From: Pogostemon cablin | Lineage: Eukaryota > Streptophyta > Magnoliopsida > Lamiales > Lamiaceae | Direction: 5' to 3' | Length of the DNA stretch: 64,000 bases | Assembly (NCBI GenBank): GCA_023678885.1 | Contig: CM042994.1 | Span: 19,439,073 to 19,503,072 of the forward strand | Part shown: positions 11,281-22,647 of the stretch, piece after piece | Numbering within the stretch: position 1 is the stretch's first letter | Layout: each line of letters begins with the position of its first letter | Notes under the pieces: model-generated | Told to the model about the DNA's origin: nothing | Databases searched by the model: none | Seen by the model: only the letters and a program-made list of their open reading frames with translations | Program-made: the position numbers and the translations under genes

Positions 11281-12578
11281 TGTTGGCGTTCGATCGTTTG
11301 GTTAACGTGAACCTTTAGGGTTCCATGAAATTCTATATTAGCGAAAGTAAGAACATAAAATCATATTACCTTTCACCAGGTTATGTTGAAGAAGAGAATG
11401 AATTCTCGCCGGCAGTATGCGCGACCTCACAGTTTTGGTTAAAACTCCCTCATCTAATCTCCAACTTGAGTGATATACATGCCAAAACGATCATCTCTTC
11501 CGTGACTTTCAAAATGTCTATCACATAACCAGTTTTAAGTTCTGAAAGATTACAAAAAAAATGTGGAAGTTGAAGATCAAATAGCTAAAAAAACCTCTTG
11601 ATCTTCTGTTGTATTCTCAAGTCCAATCTTGACGTCGTGTGGGCGACAATCTTCAAGATCCTCTAATTCTGTAATCCTCTCTCAAACTCACATGTGTTAA
11701 GCACAGGAATTAGGGTTTTCGGATCACTAAGATGACTTATATATGGGCTACAATATGGACAGGAGGAGAAATTAGAGTTGGACCTCCATTGGGCTTAAGT
11801 ATCCAAGTTTAGCCCAAAACTTATACTTAAGTCCAATTATAATAATATATTCCACTAAAATATTACTACACTGCTGCTCTAATCCCATAATTACGTTATG
11901 GGCTCTTTCTTATTATGAGCCCAACAGTCTCCCCGTGTTTAAGATATACAATGCCCATTAATTAATTAAGTTACTGAAAACTACATTAATTAATATCTCA
12001 TCTGAGTGTAGTACCACTCAACCTCATTATCATTCTAGAGTAAATCCACATGTAGGGTTTACATGATAATCCTTATGAGCTTCTCAAGGGGACATTATCA
12101 ACTTAATTTATTGGATACGGTTTCCTTCTACAATCAACAACACACCATAGAGACAGCATTATGTCCCAACTCACCGAGTTTGTTGATTTTATTACATGTA
12201 AATCTCACCCATTGATGAATAAAAAGAATACAAACTGCCTTAAGTGTCGAGGTTATTGTATAGGGATTAAGAGTACGAACATCCATAATAACTTAGATTA
12301 AGTTCTCCTATATGGTTAGTATAAGTTGAACGATCTCAAGCAGTCCTGCTCAATACACACAAAGTACACTAATGTGATTCTATAGTCAAGACAAACTAAT
12401 ATCAAATCACACTACAACCATGCCGATAGAGAGTCCCCGTCTATCTCGGTTGTGAGCATCTGTTTATACTTTATAAGAAAATCGATAATATGATCTTCCG
12501 TGTGTTGTCGCACAACATATTTTCTACAGTATAAAGTAAGTGGACTATTGAATCGCACATATAAATAAATTATAAGAC
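11281..12578 (-). repeat. Copia-1 5' LTR, main part (continues at 19694-19774)
   Basis: Starts TGTTGGCGTTCGATCG like the other LTR. The homology stops at AATTATAAGAC (12578), where element A begins, and resumes after element A with GCAATCATTTGATCAAT (19699 on). It retains the segment around 11650-11775 that is deleted from the 3' LTR. Confidence 0.88.
11736..11747 (-). promoter_or_regulatory. TATA box of copia-1 5' LTR
   Basis: The minus strand reads CCATATATAAGTC in the part of the LTR absent from the 3' copy. Called only from sequence and position in the LTR. Confidence 0.5.
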
Positions 12579-13710
12579 TGATGCGTGTTTTCTTTTTATG
12601 CAAAATTAATCCCCAAGTATGAAAGATATCAATTGCAGCTTAAGCAAGCGACCAAGTGAATTATTGAACCCAAAGGACAGCGTATTATCAATTTAATTAT
12701 TAACTAAATTAATTAAGACGAAGGCAATTAAATTTGAGGTTTGATTATCAACTACGAAACAATTAATTAAAATAATAAATAAAATAAATAACATTAGAAG
12801 AATACAAAGTGGATGAAGTAGGAGAATAGGTAGCTCTAGGATAATTCAGTTTCACTCATTAATCTCCTTTTCATGTGTTGATGTCCGACTCTGCCTTGTA
12901 GAGTATGGACGCATTACTAAACCATGAATATTTACTCTATAGACACAATTAAACATGCGTATAACACGTGTGAATAACCTCAGAGTAAGAGATATAATTT
13001 CACCCCCCTTTCTAGGTACTATCAATATCAATTATTTCCCTGGTCAATTGGTACTCTTACCCGATATGATCTCTCTTTATAGGTACTATAAAATTATCCT
13101 CTTTATCCTACTTAATAACCCGAATTCAATTCAATTAATAAGTATTCATATATGATAGTTCTAATGAAGCTTCGGAGTCCCCTCACTTAAAATCATAACA
13201 TGAAATCCTGTTCAGCGGTGAACGCACTTAATCTACAACCAAAATATATATTCAGACTCTATATAACAATTGAAGATGCACAAAACGACCGTGAATATGG
13301 ATTAAAAATACATAGTTATATATAAAATAAATACACAAGTAGTGTTGTATGGAATTTACACACAAAAGTTCATTTAATTGGTAAAAACCTTCACAACCCT
13401 AGTTATACCAAAAAGGCTCTAGCCCATTATGTTACAAAGAACAATCATGCGTGTTGGATAGATCTTACCTGGATATCTGGAAAATTACAAGATAAATTAG
13501 AAAACAAAATAAACCCTAGATGCGGGAGTCGTCGCGTCCTTCTCCGTCTTAAATCCTCCTCTAGATTCCACAGATGAATCTTCAAAGTGATGGATGGATG
13601 GAGGAAAGGATGTGGATAATGGTTGGGGGGTAAACCCCCCTTGTGGGGTGTAGGATGGTTGTGTTGTGTTGTATCCAATCCGTATACCTTCTTGGTGTGA
13701 TCTATATCCC

Positions 13711-13720
13711 CTTTTATACT
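13711..13720 (-). promoter_or_regulatory. TATA box, element A LTR (copies at 18891-18900 and 35227-35236)
   Basis: The minus strand reads AAGTATAAAAGGGG in all three family-A LTRs, and its surroundings (CCATAAGGAGAGCTTACAAG) are conserved. Position and conservation suggest the U3/R promoter. Confidence 0.6.
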
Positions 13721-13816
13721 TGTAAGCTCTCCTTATGGACCTAGGATGAGCTTCTTCTTGGAAAATACGCAAAAACACATACTAGGGGTGTAAAAATTAG
13801 ATTTGGACGCGTCCAA

Positions 13817-13975
13817 TGCATGTGGTTCGACCTAAGGTTCTACCTAGGGCTTGGTCGAACCCTGGTCAAATTAAAATCGGAGATTTTTTCGCACTTACAG
13901 GCTTTTGGTTTACAAAATGGTTGTGGTTCGACCAAGATGTATGGTCGAACCAAACTGTCGTGTTCGAATTACACA
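13817..13975. repeat. Palindromic GGTTCGACC/GGTCGAACC word cluster in LTR A
   Basis: The words TGGTTCGACC and TGGTCGAACC, reverse complements of each other, are interspersed at short distances. The right LTR has them at 19009-19140 and the third copy at 35336-35380. They lie about 100-250 bp upstream of the TATA box on the minus strand. Candidate protein-binding array; no experimental support. Confidence 0.65.
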
Positions 13976-14527
13976 TGCGTCATCTCACTGTTTTGTGTAT
14001 AACTACCACATCTGGACTGCGATTTGAGAGATTCTTATGCTCACACGATCCTCTCTTCCTTGGCTTTTTATCGATATGAAGAACTTATAAAAAATTCTAA
14101 AAATTGAAGGTGTAACATGCCATGGAAAGTGGCACAGCCGTTCTGTTCAATACAGCTCGCACGACGTCACCACTTTGATAATAACTTTCTCGTTTGGAAT
14201 CCAATTGGGGTGTTCTTTATGCCAAAACGACCCTCTCTTCTGTGGCTTTCCGACCATGCATCATAGTTCTCATTCAGATCTTCCACACAAATACAGAAAA
14301 ATTACACAATTTGGACACGCGTTTTTCAGCATTCTTGCACAAATTGCACCTTTTCTCCAACTTTGCACTTTTGATCCTTTTTCCACCTAAAACACAATAA
14401 AACACCTCAAGTGCATCGTTTTCTCATATATATTGAATATAAGACACATGTGCTAATATATGACAACAATTCCAATCAAGAATGTGTTAAATTGAACACT
14501 ATAACATGCTTATTTTCACTCTTATCA

Positions 14528-14540
14528 ATCCCTCAAACTT
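14528..14540 (-). other. Element A polypurine tract
   Basis: The minus strand reads AAGTTTGAGGGAT directly before TGATAAGAG of the 3' LTR, the counterpart of AAGTTTGGGGG in families E, F and B. Confidence 0.7.
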
Positions 14541-16170
14541 ACCCGTTGCTCGTCCCGAGGCAACAAAATAAAAATAATGTGAAAGAGAGTAAGAAAAATA
14601 GCGGGGAAACAAGGACTATGACAAATACTATATTCAAAATACAATTGTCCTCAACTTAGGTCATGTAACTCTCATTACATATAATAATCAATTCATAGCA
14701 TACAAGATAAGACAATTACCACCAATTCAAATGCTCCATTGACATGTTCTCACGGGAAGTATATATCACTCGCACTCAAGTGTAAAAGATGTACACTTAT
14801 GGGATAAGGTGTTTACGCTCAATTTCAATTCAAGTGCATGCGTAACTATAAGCTTGCCAAACTTCTCAAACTCTCCACCACTTAAAGTATGATTCGACAA
14901 TGGGATAAAAAGGACTTTCATTAGAATGTAATGTAGGCTTTTTGGTAAGGGTAGGAAACATATGGATAAAGTGACTCAATTAGTAGAGAATTAAAATCGG
15001 AGATCTTTTGTACTGCAGATTTTTATACTTCAAGGCTATCCAGCTTCATGCTATTCTAATTTTATTTTCTCTCATTTCTTTCAAGCTCAACATACTTTTT
15101 CTTTTCTTTCTTTTTTTTTCTCGAGGTACCAGTTTCGGGCACTACCTCTAACATCTCGGGGTACCAGTTTCAGGTACTACCCCTAAGCAATTTATTTTTA
15201 AGCTCATTATCACTTGTACAGCTCCAAATATTTTATTCCTTCCAAACTACATCAAAATCAACTTCACACACTTGGACAACATTTAATTCTCCACTAAATA
15301 TAGGAATTTAAGGCTGAAATAGGATATTAAAGTGACTATCTTCGTAGGTTGCCAAAGAAATAAGGCTTTTAGGCTCAACGAGGCTAACTACGGATAAGCA
15401 TCATTTGAGTAGGAAATTATTTGGCTAAGTGACTAATAAATTCAAGGATTGCCTTAAATCATCTCCCATCATCTAACACACATATAGTTTCAAGTAAGAT
15501 AAGAGACAAGTTCTAGAATACACACAAAAACAATACTCATCAGAAAAGAAAAATTATGTGATTATGTTCATGATCAACGAGGCTCAAACTCTCACATGGG
15601 TTTTTACAAGTAACAGAGCACTTTTAATGGTAAGTAATATCCCACAAGTACACATAGAACTTCATACCACAATAAAACTCAAGTACACTTCCTTCATCAA
15701 TTTCAAGGACATATGAATTTTAGGCACAATTTAAAAATATAAGCTCATATGAATCACCGAAACCAAGATCTCTATCCTTTCACTCCTACTAATTAAGAGC
15801 ACACATAAAAATTAGAATAAGAAAACGAGGGCACATGGTTTTTCTTCAACGTATGCACGAGCTTCTCGAGTCAAAACCTCAATGTATAACTCGGCTTGCC
15901 ACCTAGTTACCTTTTTCTATCATCAAAGCTCAAGCACACTCATCATCACATGATTCATCATAGTAAAATAGGAGAACTATAAGAAAATACTCAATTGACT
16001 ATCTAATCAACAACACACACTAGAAACACCACTGAACACTAGACAATTTACAAAAAATCGACATATCAAAACCGATTAAAGTTTCAACATACCGAAAAAA
16101 TCAACTCCCCAAGCAAACATTACAAAGAAAAGATTATATTCTTGGTGTTGCAATGAGGTAATAACATCAC
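14541..16170 (-). other. Element A 3' non-coding region with conserved modules
   Basis: No gene. Ordered motifs shared with E and F: TTTCATTAGAATGTAATGTAGGCTTTTTGGTAAGGG (about 14918-14950, in shorter blocks), GGCTCAACGAGGCTAACTA (about 15372-15392), ACAAGTTCTA (about 15507-15517) and GGCTCAAACTCTCAC (about 15580-15595). Position corresponds to where some Athila elements carry an env-like frame, but none is present. Confidence 0.65.
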
Positions 16171-16171
16171 A

Positions 16172-16186
16172 CCCCCAAACTTATTA
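16172..16186 (-). other. Internal polypurine tract of element A
   Basis: The plus strand reads CACCCCCAAACTTATTA, i.e. AAGTTTGGGGGTG on the minus strand. It lies about 1.65 kb before the terminal purine tract. The same signal recurs in E (about 50720-50736) and F (about 60605-60618). Confidence 0.6.
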
Positions 16187-16298
16187 AAAACGTAAGTTGA
16201 AACTAAGTTTACAAAGAGATGTAATTTTCGAAGAATAAGTACGTCAAATATAATAATTTCTTACTCACATAAAAATAAATAAAGCAATAAAACGGAAG

Positions 16299-16332
16299 GG
16301 CAAGCCCCCAACATGTGCTCATGTTTAACGTC
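16299..16332 (-). other. Post-pol conserved motif, element A
   Basis: The minus strand reads GACGTTAAACATGAGCAC then TGTTGGGGGCTTGCC. Plant gypsy elements commonly carry GACGTTAAA..AGCGCT..TTGGGAGGCAACCC shortly after pol; the same motif is at 50961-50995 in E and 60811-60845 in F. Confidence 0.6.
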
Positions 16333-16419
16333 GGAGAGTCACGATGGTTTACCGCTTTTGAACTACTGGATCAGATGGCGGTCTACTTGCATCCTCACCT
16401 TCAAATACTTTTTTTCCTC

Positions 16420-16690
16420 TTCTTGTCTACACTCAACACTTCACATTTCTTGATAACAAGTATATGATCCTTGAAATTTCCTTCCTCCCATGGTTGTCTA
16501 GACACCTCCTTGTCAATCTTTTACTTAAATTCAGAATAATCTGTCTCATTAAAATCAAGATTAAACAAGTTAGGAACCACATCTATTCTCTTGCAAGATT
16601 GAGTTTCCATAGACATCTTCATAGCTTGATCAAGAGAGAAAACCACACTTTATTATCCATCTGCAATCTAAGCTTGCTTAGATAAATCTT
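16420..16690 (-). pseudogene. Scrap of the post-protease region in element A
   Basis: Minus-strand translation gives FSLDQAMKMSMETQSC followed by IDVVPNLF. This closely parallels FKLDKAMKMPMEMQC and IIDVVEE in the Athila-like fragment at the window start (about 600-665), just C-terminal of protease. The protease core and everything downstream are missing, so most of pol was lost by deletion. Several stops interrupt the scrap. Confidence 0.6.
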
Positions 16691-17540
16691 CATGCTTAGC
16701 ATTCATAGTAGCCTCAATGCGGTCAACCCTTGCATCATTCTCAGCCACCTATTGATTGAAGGTCACTTCAACACTCTTCACTTCGTGCTGCTTCATACTA
16801 GGCCCCCTTTGAGTCAACTCTGTAATCTGCTTCTACTGGGATTCTAGTAGCTTGTTAATATTAGCTAGACTAGAGACGATCTTATCATCCCTATTCGGCT
16901 TCACTTGATGTTCAACCTGCGCTACCTTGCTAAGTGCATATGATCCTCTATCTCTCTCTGTGGCCAGTTACGTGAATTCATAGAGATGTCTTCGAACAAC
17001 TTTTATGCTTCTATTGCAGTTTTAGACAACAGCGCTCCACTTGATGATGCATCAATAAAAACACGCGACTCACAATCCAATCCATAGTAGAAGATACTTA
17101 TGTATTGAGCCTTAAACAATCTATTGCGGACACCTCCTGAGCATATCTTTAAACCTATTCCACGCCTCATGAAATTGCTTACCCTGATTCATAACAAATT
17201 GAGTAATGTCTTGCTTCATTCTTAAGATCCTTGTTGGTGGCATGTATCTCTCCAAGAACTTCTGCTGCAGTTGGTCCCATGTAGTGCAATATGTGGCATC
17301 AAGAGTCTCATACCAAGCTTCTGCCCTATCAATCAAAGAGAAATTGAATAAGGCGATATGCCTAACATTATCATTAGCTCCAGCTCTCTTTTGAGTGTTT
17401 GCATAACCAAGAAATCTTCGGAGATGCTGATACGGATCTTCAAATTGACCTCCAGAAAAGGGATTCTTTTCTACTATATTAATAAGAATGGGATGTATCT
17501 CAAAATCATCATCTTCCCCCCTTGCTCCTATAAATCCCAT
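16691..17540 (-). pseudogene. Element A gag (Retrotrans_gag domain), interrupted
   Basis: The intact part, 17121-17540 (139 codons), starts MGFIGARGEDDDFEIHP. It contains the core of the Ty3/gypsy gag domain: FSGGQFEDPYQHLRRFL, LFNFSLIDRAEAWYETL, WDQLQQKFLERYMPP and FHEAWNRFKDMLRRCPQ. A TAG at 17121 ends the frame, but the next frame continues as FKAQYISIFYYGLDCESRVF, then IDASSSGALLSKTAIEA, a stop and KLFEDISMNSRNWP, the normal gag C-terminal extension. So gag is broken by at least one frameshift and two stops. It would form the capsid of the retrotransposon particle. No zinc knuckle was seen. 16691-16920 is low-complexity gag C-terminal sequence. Confidence 0.85.
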
Positions 17541-17760
17541 GTTACCAATTTCATAGTTCGTGAAAATTTTACGTATGACAATATTATCCGGATTCTGCCT
17601 TGTCCGGCCATGTTTAGCTCAATATATTATTCTTTTCTTTCCTCCTCTCCTTTTCCTAGTGCACAAGTACCTCAGAAAAATTCAAGGATAGATAGAAATA
17701 AATAATCACAAAAAAAGTCTTAATCAACTAGAAATAATAAACTAATAATAACAGTCGTGC

Positions 17761-17774
17761 GGGCAACGGTGCCA
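17761..17774 (-). other. Element A primer binding site (tRNA-Asp type)
   Basis: The minus strand reads TGGCACCGTTGCCC, six bases after the 5' LTR end. The tRNA-Asp primer site is TGGCGCCGTTGCC; one base differs. Confidence 0.75.
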
Positions 17775-17780
17775 AGAACT

Positions 17781-19693
17781 TGATACGCATTTTCTTTACA
17801 CGAAAAATAAATCTCCAAGTATGAAGGATATCAATTGCAGCTTAAGCAAGAAACCAAGTGAATTATCAAACTCAAAGAATGGCGTATTATCAATTTAATT
17901 ATTAATTAAATTAATTAAGACGAAGGCAATTAAGTTTGAGATTTGATTATCAACTACAAAACAATTAATTAAAATAACAAATAAAATAAATAACACTAGA
18001 AGAATACGAAGTGGATCATGTAGGAGAATAGATAGCTCTAGGATAATCCAGTTTCACACATTAATCTCTCTTTCGTGTGTTGATGTCCGACTCTGCCTTG
18101 TGGAATATGGACGCATCACTAAACCATGCATATCTACTCTATAGATACAAGTAAATATGTGTGTAACACGTGTAAAAAACCTTAGAGTAAGAGATATAAT
18201 TCCACTCCCCTTTCTAGGTACTATCAGTATCAATTATTTCCCTGGCCAATTAGTACTCTAACCCGATATGATCTCCCTTTATAGGTACTATAAAATTATC
18301 CTCTTTATCCTACTTAATAACCCGAATTCAATTCAATTAATAAGTATTCATATATGATAGTTCTAATTAAGCTTTGGAGTCCCCTCACTTAGAACATAAC
18401 ATGGAATCATGTTCAGCGGTGAACGGACTCAATCTACAACCAAGATATATATTCAGACTCTATATACCAATTGAAGATTCACAAAATGGCTGTGAATATG
18501 GATTAGAAATGTATAGTCATATATAAAATAAATCCACAAGTAGTTTTCTACGGAGTTTACACACAAAAATTTAATTAATTGGTAAAAACGTTCACAACCC
18601 TAGTTCTACCAAAAAGGCTCATGCGTTTTGGATAGATCTTACCCAGATGTTTGGAAAATTACAAGATAAATTAGGAAATGAAATAAACCCCAGATTTGGG
18701 AGTCGTCGCGTCCTTCTCCATCTTGAATCCAGCTCTTGGTTCTCCTCTTTATTCCACAGACGAATCTTCAAAGTGATGGATGGATGTAGGAAAGGATGTG
18801 GATGATGGTTGGGGGGTGAACCCCCTTGTGGAGTGTAGGATGGTTGTGTTGTATCCAATCCGTATGCCTTCTTGGTGTGATCTACATCCCCTTTTATACT
18901 TGTAAGCTCTCCTTATGGACCTAGAATGAGTTTTTTCTTGGAAAATATGCAAAAACACGCACTAGAGGTGTAAAAATCGGATTCGAACACGTCCAATGCA
19001 TGTGGTTCGACCTAGGGCTTGGTCGAAACCTGGTCGAATCAAAATTGGAGATTTTTTGCACTTTCAGGCTTCTGGTTCGACCAAAATGGCTGTGGTTCGA
19101 CCAAGATGTCTGGTCGAACCAAACTATCATGGTCGAATCACACTTATGTCGTCTCACTGTCTCATGTATAACTTCCACATCTGGACTCCAATTTGAGTGA
19201 TTCTTATGCTCACGTGATCCTCTCTACTTTGGATTTCTATCCATATGAAGAACTTACAAAAACTCCAAGAATTGAAGGTGTAACATGCCATGGAAAGTGA
19301 CCCAGTCGTTCTGTTAGGCATCGCTCGCGCGACGTCACCTCTTTGATAATAATTTTCTCGTTTTGAATCCAATTGGGGTGTTCTTTACGCCAAAACGACC
19401 ATCTCTTCTGTGGCTTTCCAATCATGTATCACTGTTCCTGTTCAGATCTCCACACAACATAGGAAAATTACACAAGTTGGACATGCATTTTTCAGCATTC
19501 TTGAACAAATTGCACCTTTTCTCCAACATTGCACTTTTGATCCTTTTTCCACCTAAAACACAATAAAACGCCTCAAGTGCACCTTTTTCTCATATATATT
19601 GAATATAAGACACTTGTGCTAATATATGACAACAATTCCAATCAAGAAGGTGTTAAATTGGACACTATAACACTCTTATTTTCACTCTTATCA
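17781..19693 (-). repeat. Element A 5' LTR
   Basis: About 1.91 kb, TGATACGCAT to CACTCTTATCA, with the promoter at 18891-18900 and the GGTTCGACC cluster at 19009-19140. Its right end joins the remaining tail of the copia-1 LTR. Confidence 0.9.
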
Positions 19694-19774
19694 AAGGCGC
19701 AATCATTTGATCAATGATTCTCATGTTAAAACATTGTTTATACTAAAGCTAAACTTTTATTGTACAATCCATAA

Positions 19775-20833
19775 ATTGTAACAACAAATTTTGTACTTAA
19801 AATAAAATAAATACAAATTGGGGTACAAAGATAATCAAGATAGATTTAATTTATAGAGTATATATTTAAGCGGGTTACAAATCTCAATCAATTAGCTGAT
19901 TCTTCTCTCAAACCAATTTGGCTTGGCTTTACTTTAACTTGTTGACTTGTGCTGACTTGACTTTGACTGGAGTGTGTGTTGACTTTATGTTGAGTCGAAT
20001 CTTCGGTTGAAGCTTGTCTAAGCTCGGATATATAGTCTTGTGACGTTAATCTGGAGGCGTTGAGCCTTTATTTGGATTGAACGTTGACTAGAGAGCTTTA
20101 TGCTTTAGAAGGTTGTTGATTGGGAGAACGCCAGATGGGAAGGGCTTGGCACCTTAATCTCTGATTGAAGGCTAGATCGGAGGGGTTTGACACCTTGATC
20201 TCGGATAGGAGGGGGTTGGCTGGAAAAATGACAGATCAAAGGGGCTTTGCACCTTGATCTCTAATCGGAGGCTGTTCTTGACTTGAAGAACTTGAATGGT
20301 GGCTGGACTTTCGTCTGTGCCCATGTTCTTCGGATCTCTTTAGGTGTCTGATTGTGTCTAGAATGAATGGAGGAGGGCTCCTTATATAGGTAGAGGAAAA
20401 TGAATCCATATATATAATTCACAGTCTGATTGGTCCAGGACTGATTTGACTCTATTTTGCGGGCTTGGGCCTTTCCATCTATGATGCTGTTTGATCTGTC
20501 AATATTCAATTTGACCTGATTCTTCGGTCTTGGGCTTCTACTTGTTTAGACTTTTGGTCAGGCTTATTTGTCTTTAGGCATGATTTAATTTTTCTGGACT
20601 TATTTGACTTGGGTCAGACCTTTAACTTGGGATTGTGTGACTTGGATTAGGCCTCATTTAATTTAAGTCTCATTTAATTTGTTGGGCTTAAATCAATTAT
20701 CAGTTATTTATTACTTTATTTTAAAAATTTATTTATTTAAATTCCAAAATAAATAATAAAATAAAATTGATATTTTAATCAGAAAAATCCACATGCCACT
20801 ATTTAATTGGATCATAAATTTTAACTGCTTACA
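19775..20833 (-). repeat. Element D 3' LTR (first three bases lie at 5026-5028)
   Basis: Aligns with 22648-23712 from AACAACAAATTTTGTA to AACTGCTTACA. The minus strand shows CCTATATAAGGAGCC (20389-20400) as a TATA box. Three roughly 58-bp tandem units (GATCGGAGGGGCTTGGCACCTT type) lie at 20105-20275, and a TTGACT cluster at 19941-19987. Confidence 0.87.
19941..19987 (+). promoter_or_regulatory. TTGAC (W-box-like) cluster in LTR D
   Basis: Four TTGACT words occur within about 47 bp (GTTGACTTG, CTTGACTTTGACTGG, GTTGACTTT). The other LTR repeats and extends the pattern at 22791-22853. TTGAC[CT] is the core recognised by WRKY factors. Because D is on the minus strand, the cluster sits towards the U5 end, not in the classical U3 enhancer. 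Confidence 0.4.
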
Positions 20834-20846
20834 AATGCCCCCTTGC
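20834..20846 (-). other. Element D polypurine tract
   Basis: The minus strand reads GCAAGGGGGCATT, abutting TGTAAGCAG of the 3' LTR. Confidence 0.7.
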
Positions 20847-21089
20847 AATTTGTTCACAGACGCCACGTCTTACTGTGAAGCAATCGTAAAAGTTCCATTT
20901 TCTTGCAATCTTCTACCTCTCGACTCGTTTATGTTCCAACTTATTGCTTACCTCACAGACTAGATTCGAATAGCATGAATTATGACTGAATTTAGCAGAG
21001 TGTTAAGCTGCCTACGTACCTCTTTAAAGAGGATCAAGTCATAACGTAATTCAAAGGAACATGATTTGGTTTGGATGAGGGAGTGTCGT

Positions 21090-21630
21090 ATACATTTTAT
21101 ACTCATGCGGGCCAGGAGTAACATGCAATTTAGGCTCGTGCGTCGAGGAGCATTGAATTGAATTTCCTGAAAATTTATACTCGTGTTAATGAGTCTTGAA
21201 TTTAAACTTGTAGACGGTATAAACTCATGTCAGGGAGCCTTGTGTAGATAGTTTTCACTCATGTCGAGAAGTATTGAGTATTACGTGGATATTTTTTATT
21301 GTGCCGAGGAGCTTTGTGATGACATTTTTCACTCGTGTCGAGGAGTATTGTGTGGACAAGCTTTTGCTCGTGCCGAAGAGCATAACTTGAGAAATTTTAG
21401 ATAGTTTTAGCTCGTATACATGAGCATTGTGTGTAGATAGTTTTAGCTCATATCAAGGAGCTTTGACTTGTGGATAGTTTTAGCTCATATCAAGGAGTGT
21501 CACACAGACAGTTTTTGCTCGTGTCAATGAGCGTAACTTGAGGATTTTAGATAATTTAAGCTCGTATCAAGGAGCATTGTGTAGACATCTTATGCTCGTC
21601 TCGAGGAGCTTAACTTGATTTATAAACAGT
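21090..21630 (-). repeat. Tandem repeats in the 3' region of element D
   Basis: About a dozen degenerate units of 35-50 bp follow the plan TTTTAGCTCGTATCAAGGAGCATTGTGTAGATAG, with CTCGTGTCGAGGAG and CTCATATCAAGGAG as variants. The array lies between gag and the 3' LTR. Hypervariable tandem arrays at this place are known for Tat/Ogre-type gypsy elements. Confidence 0.75.
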
Positions 21631-21759
21631 TCATTGCACCCAATGTTGGGATGCACTGTTTTCCCTTGTTTCAACTTTATTTCTATGAATCTTTAAAGAA
21701 AACTCAGTCTTTATTTGTTGTTCTTCTTCTATGAGCTCATCAAAAGGCATGTCTTCAAA

Positions 21760-22134
21760 TTATCCCACCATGTGATCTCCGTAGGTCCCAGCATCATTGC
21801 TTGTCTCGACAAAGCGTGCCATATGCTGTCTTAGGTTGCCTTTGCCATCGAATTGTTGGAACTTTGGAGGTTGGTAGTCAGCTGGCATTACCAAGTTGTC
21901 AATTCTCTTTGTATATGGTTTTTTGTAGGCAATAAAAGATTTGGAGCTCTCTTCAAACTTGTCTTTCATTGTCTCTATCACGATATTTTTTAGTTGGTTG
22001 ATAGGAAGCATCTTGTCAGCTGAAACTTGAATATCTTCTTCAACTTTACTTGTTTCAGATGGATGTTGTTTCGCAGAGCCCTCCTCGGGTTTATCCTCAA
22101 CTTGTTTCCCCTTTACATGACTTGTCTCCCGCAT
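21760..22134 (-). pseudogene. Element D gag fragment (N-terminal side)
   Basis: A 124-codon frame ends YTKRIDNLVMPADYQPPKFQ, QFDGKGNLRQHMARFVETSNDAGTYGDHMVG. This is the conserved start of the gypsy gag domain (YQPPKFQQFDGKG...H..FVETC..AGT.GD). The usual continuation with WY..L and F..RF is missing: a stop follows and the sequence passes straight into the repeat array. Its first 90 residues are Lys/Glu-rich. A gag stub with a deletion at its C-terminal side. Confidence 0.8.
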
Positions 22135-22139
22135 TCTCC

Positions 22140-22600
22140 ATTTTCTTTGTAAGTTGGGAGATCTTTAAGTCTTGAGCTTCCATATGCTTGGTGAGTCCTT
22201 CAATTGCTTTCATCATACTCGTTATTTGCTCCTTGGGAGTTATAGCACTCGTCGTCATCACTGCAGCTGTAGTTTAAGCAGATATTGAGCTTGGCGTGGA
22301 GAGAGGAATTGAGCAGACAGAGTCATCTTCACCATCTTTGTCGTCATGCAATGGATTATTGAGAGCAATCCCAACCACATTGTTGGTCTCTGAGGAGGCT
22401 TCAAACATACTTCTTGCAACGACTTCAACCTTTTTAGTTTGCAACTCTAGAGGATTTGATGCAATAGGCCTTCGTATCACAATCTTTAGTGGAGTCATCA
22501 CTTGAGTCTTCACAACCCATAGCTCTAAAGGCTTTGAGGTAGACGACCTTTTTATTGCGATCCTAAGAGGAGTCACACTTTGTATCTTCGAACTTATAGA
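22140..22600 (-). pseudogene. Element D gag upstream segment with internal duplication
   Basis: The 22274-22576 frame holds MTPLRIAIKRSSTSKPLELW followed at once by a diverged repeat of itself, MTPLKIVIRRPIASNPLELQ. Downstream, in changing frames, comes ITPKEQITSMMKAIEGLTKH, a coiled-coil-like stretch typical of Tat-type gag N-termini, leading to the gag stub at 22134. One stop and at least one frameshift. Confidence 0.6.
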
Positions 22601-22620
22601 AAGAAGAGATGAGAGGTATA

Positions 22621-22642
22621 GACGGTTCCACTGGGCGTGCCA
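22621..22642 (-). other. Element D primer binding site
   Basis: The minus strand reads TGGCACGCCCAGTGGAACC five bases after the 5' LTR end. It begins with TGG as primer sites do and resembles TGGCACGCCCGGTGGGAC-type sites of plant gypsy elements; I am not certain which tRNA it matches. Confidence 0.6.
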
Positions 22643-22647
22643 AAATT

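Larger units (their letters stand above)
12579..14527 (-). repeat. Element A 3' LTR
   Basis: About 1.95 kb, beginning TGATGCGTGTTTTC and ending CACTCTTATCA. Aligns with 17781-19693 and with the isolated copy 34070-35930. It holds the GGTTCGACC/GGTCGAACC cluster (13817-13975) and, on the minus strand, a TATA box at 13711-13720. Confidence 0.9.
12579..19693 (-). mobile_element. Element A: gag-only Athila-like LTR retrotransposon nested in copia-1
   Basis: LTRs 12579-14527 and 17781-19693 start TGAT and end TATCA. The target duplication is AAGAC (12574-12578) against AAGGC (19694-19698), one mismatch. The internal part is 3.25 kb and reads on the minus strand: tRNA-Asp-type primer site, gag, a scrap of the segment that follows protease, a post-pol motif, an internal purine tract, about 1.6 kb non-coding, and the 3' purine tract. 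RT, RNase H and integrase are absent. LTR arms differ at many sites but align end to end. Youngest of the nest, yet gag already carries a stop and a frameshift. Confidence 0.87.
5029..19774 (-). mobile_element. Copia-1: Ty1/copia retrotransposon nested in D
   Basis: The LTRs start TGTTGG; the 3' copy ends CCAACA and the other ends in the decayed form CCATAA. The target duplication is ATTGT at 5024-5028 and 19775-19779. The 3' LTR is 5029-6269. The 5' LTR starts at 11281 and is split by element A at 12578, with its last 76-81 bp at about 19694-19774. A purine tract AAGTGGGAGAT next to the 3' LTR and a TGGTATCGGAG primer site next to the 5' LTR fix the minus orientation. The internal region 6270-11280 holds a badly decayed gag-pol and a GC-rich leader. 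Non-functional. Confidence 0.88.

Noticed and set aside
21090..21630. Regularly spaced repeats as a CRISPR array
   Set aside because: Units are degenerate, spacing irregular, and the context is a plant retrotransposon.
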